From Allofournierella_A excrementavium (GTDB lineage Bacteria > Bacillota > Clostridia > Oscillospirales > Ruminococcaceae), in contig DWVE01000013.1 of assembly GCA_019120375.1 (NCBI GenBank), forward strand, positions 1 through 64,000: DNA of 64,000 bases, written 5' to 3'. Each line of letters starts with the position of its first letter. Position 1 is the first letter of the stretch. Under the pieces are notes generated by a model. The model was not told the DNA's origin. It worked only from the letters and a program-made list of their open reading frames with translations, and searched no databases. A program made the position numbers and the translations under genes. This document shows, piece by piece, positions 63,961-64,000 of this stretch.

Positions 63961-64000
63961 CGGGCAATATCTTGTGGTCCGCCCAAAAAAGCCCCTATTT

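Overview
The window is about 64 kb of GC-rich (roughly 65%) bacterial chromosome with Gram-positive features: lipobox lipoproteins, AGGAGG-type ribosome sites, TTGACA/TATAAT promoters, many intrinsic terminators and no outer-membrane genes. The gene set (choloylglycine hydrolase, GH2 glycosidase, galactose ABC importer, sugar-phosphate enzymes, ABC-F protein) and the GC content fit an anaerobic gut Clostridia member of the Oscillospiraceae/Ruminococcaceae, near Faecalibacterium, Gemmiger or Subdoligranulum; this is inference from content, not a database match. The parA-parB-serS order at the right end is typical of the origin-proximal region in Firmicutes. No insertion sequence, prophage, CRISPR array or rRNA was seen.

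Layout. 0-8.2 kb (+): tail of an anchored protein, tRNA-Arg(CCG), a MATE pump behind a guanidine-IV-like leader, small metabolic genes, a bile-salt/penicillin acylase and a GH2 enzyme. 8.2-11.9 kb (-): a sodium:amino-acid symporter and a KtrB-KtrA potassium system. 11.9-21.4 kb (-): galactose-type importer mglBAC, followed by an operon of a YesN-like regulator, a YesM-like kinase and two solute-binding proteins, which looks like the sensor for the importer. 21.4-25.6 kb: a DUF1538 membrane protein with a tandem PII-like partner, a lipase-like hydrolase, a MIF-type tautomerase and a hotdog thioesterase. 25.66-26.6 kb: a non-coding array of direct and inverted hairpin repeats, the most unusual sequence in the window.

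26.7-45.6 kb holds what looks like one regulon: pgi-manA-aldolase-TIM-larA-TSUP; a kinase-regulator-nagB-nagA-TSUP operon; two paralogous sulfonate/nitrate-type binding proteins; a LacI regulator; an AGE-family sugar epimerase; and a matching ABC ATPase and permease. Four of its promoters carry GTATGA-N7-TCATAC (one with a degraded distal half) directly against the -35 hexamer. This ties the sugar-phosphate enzymes to the sulfonate-type importer and suggests uptake and breakdown of an anionic (amino) sugar, with TSUP proteins exporting an acidic by-product.

45.7-59 kb: metallophosphoesterase, glutamyl-Q tRNA(Asp) synthetase, M18 aminopeptidase, a DUF362 ferredoxin protein, UppP, a pair of bacterial PH-domain membrane proteins, phosphatase, alkylation repair genes ogt and tag, two unknown small genes and an XRE membrane regulator. 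58.4-64 kb (-): an ABC-F protein with a possible leader peptide, tRNA-Glu and tRNA-Met with a long inverted repeat between them, serS, parB and parA.
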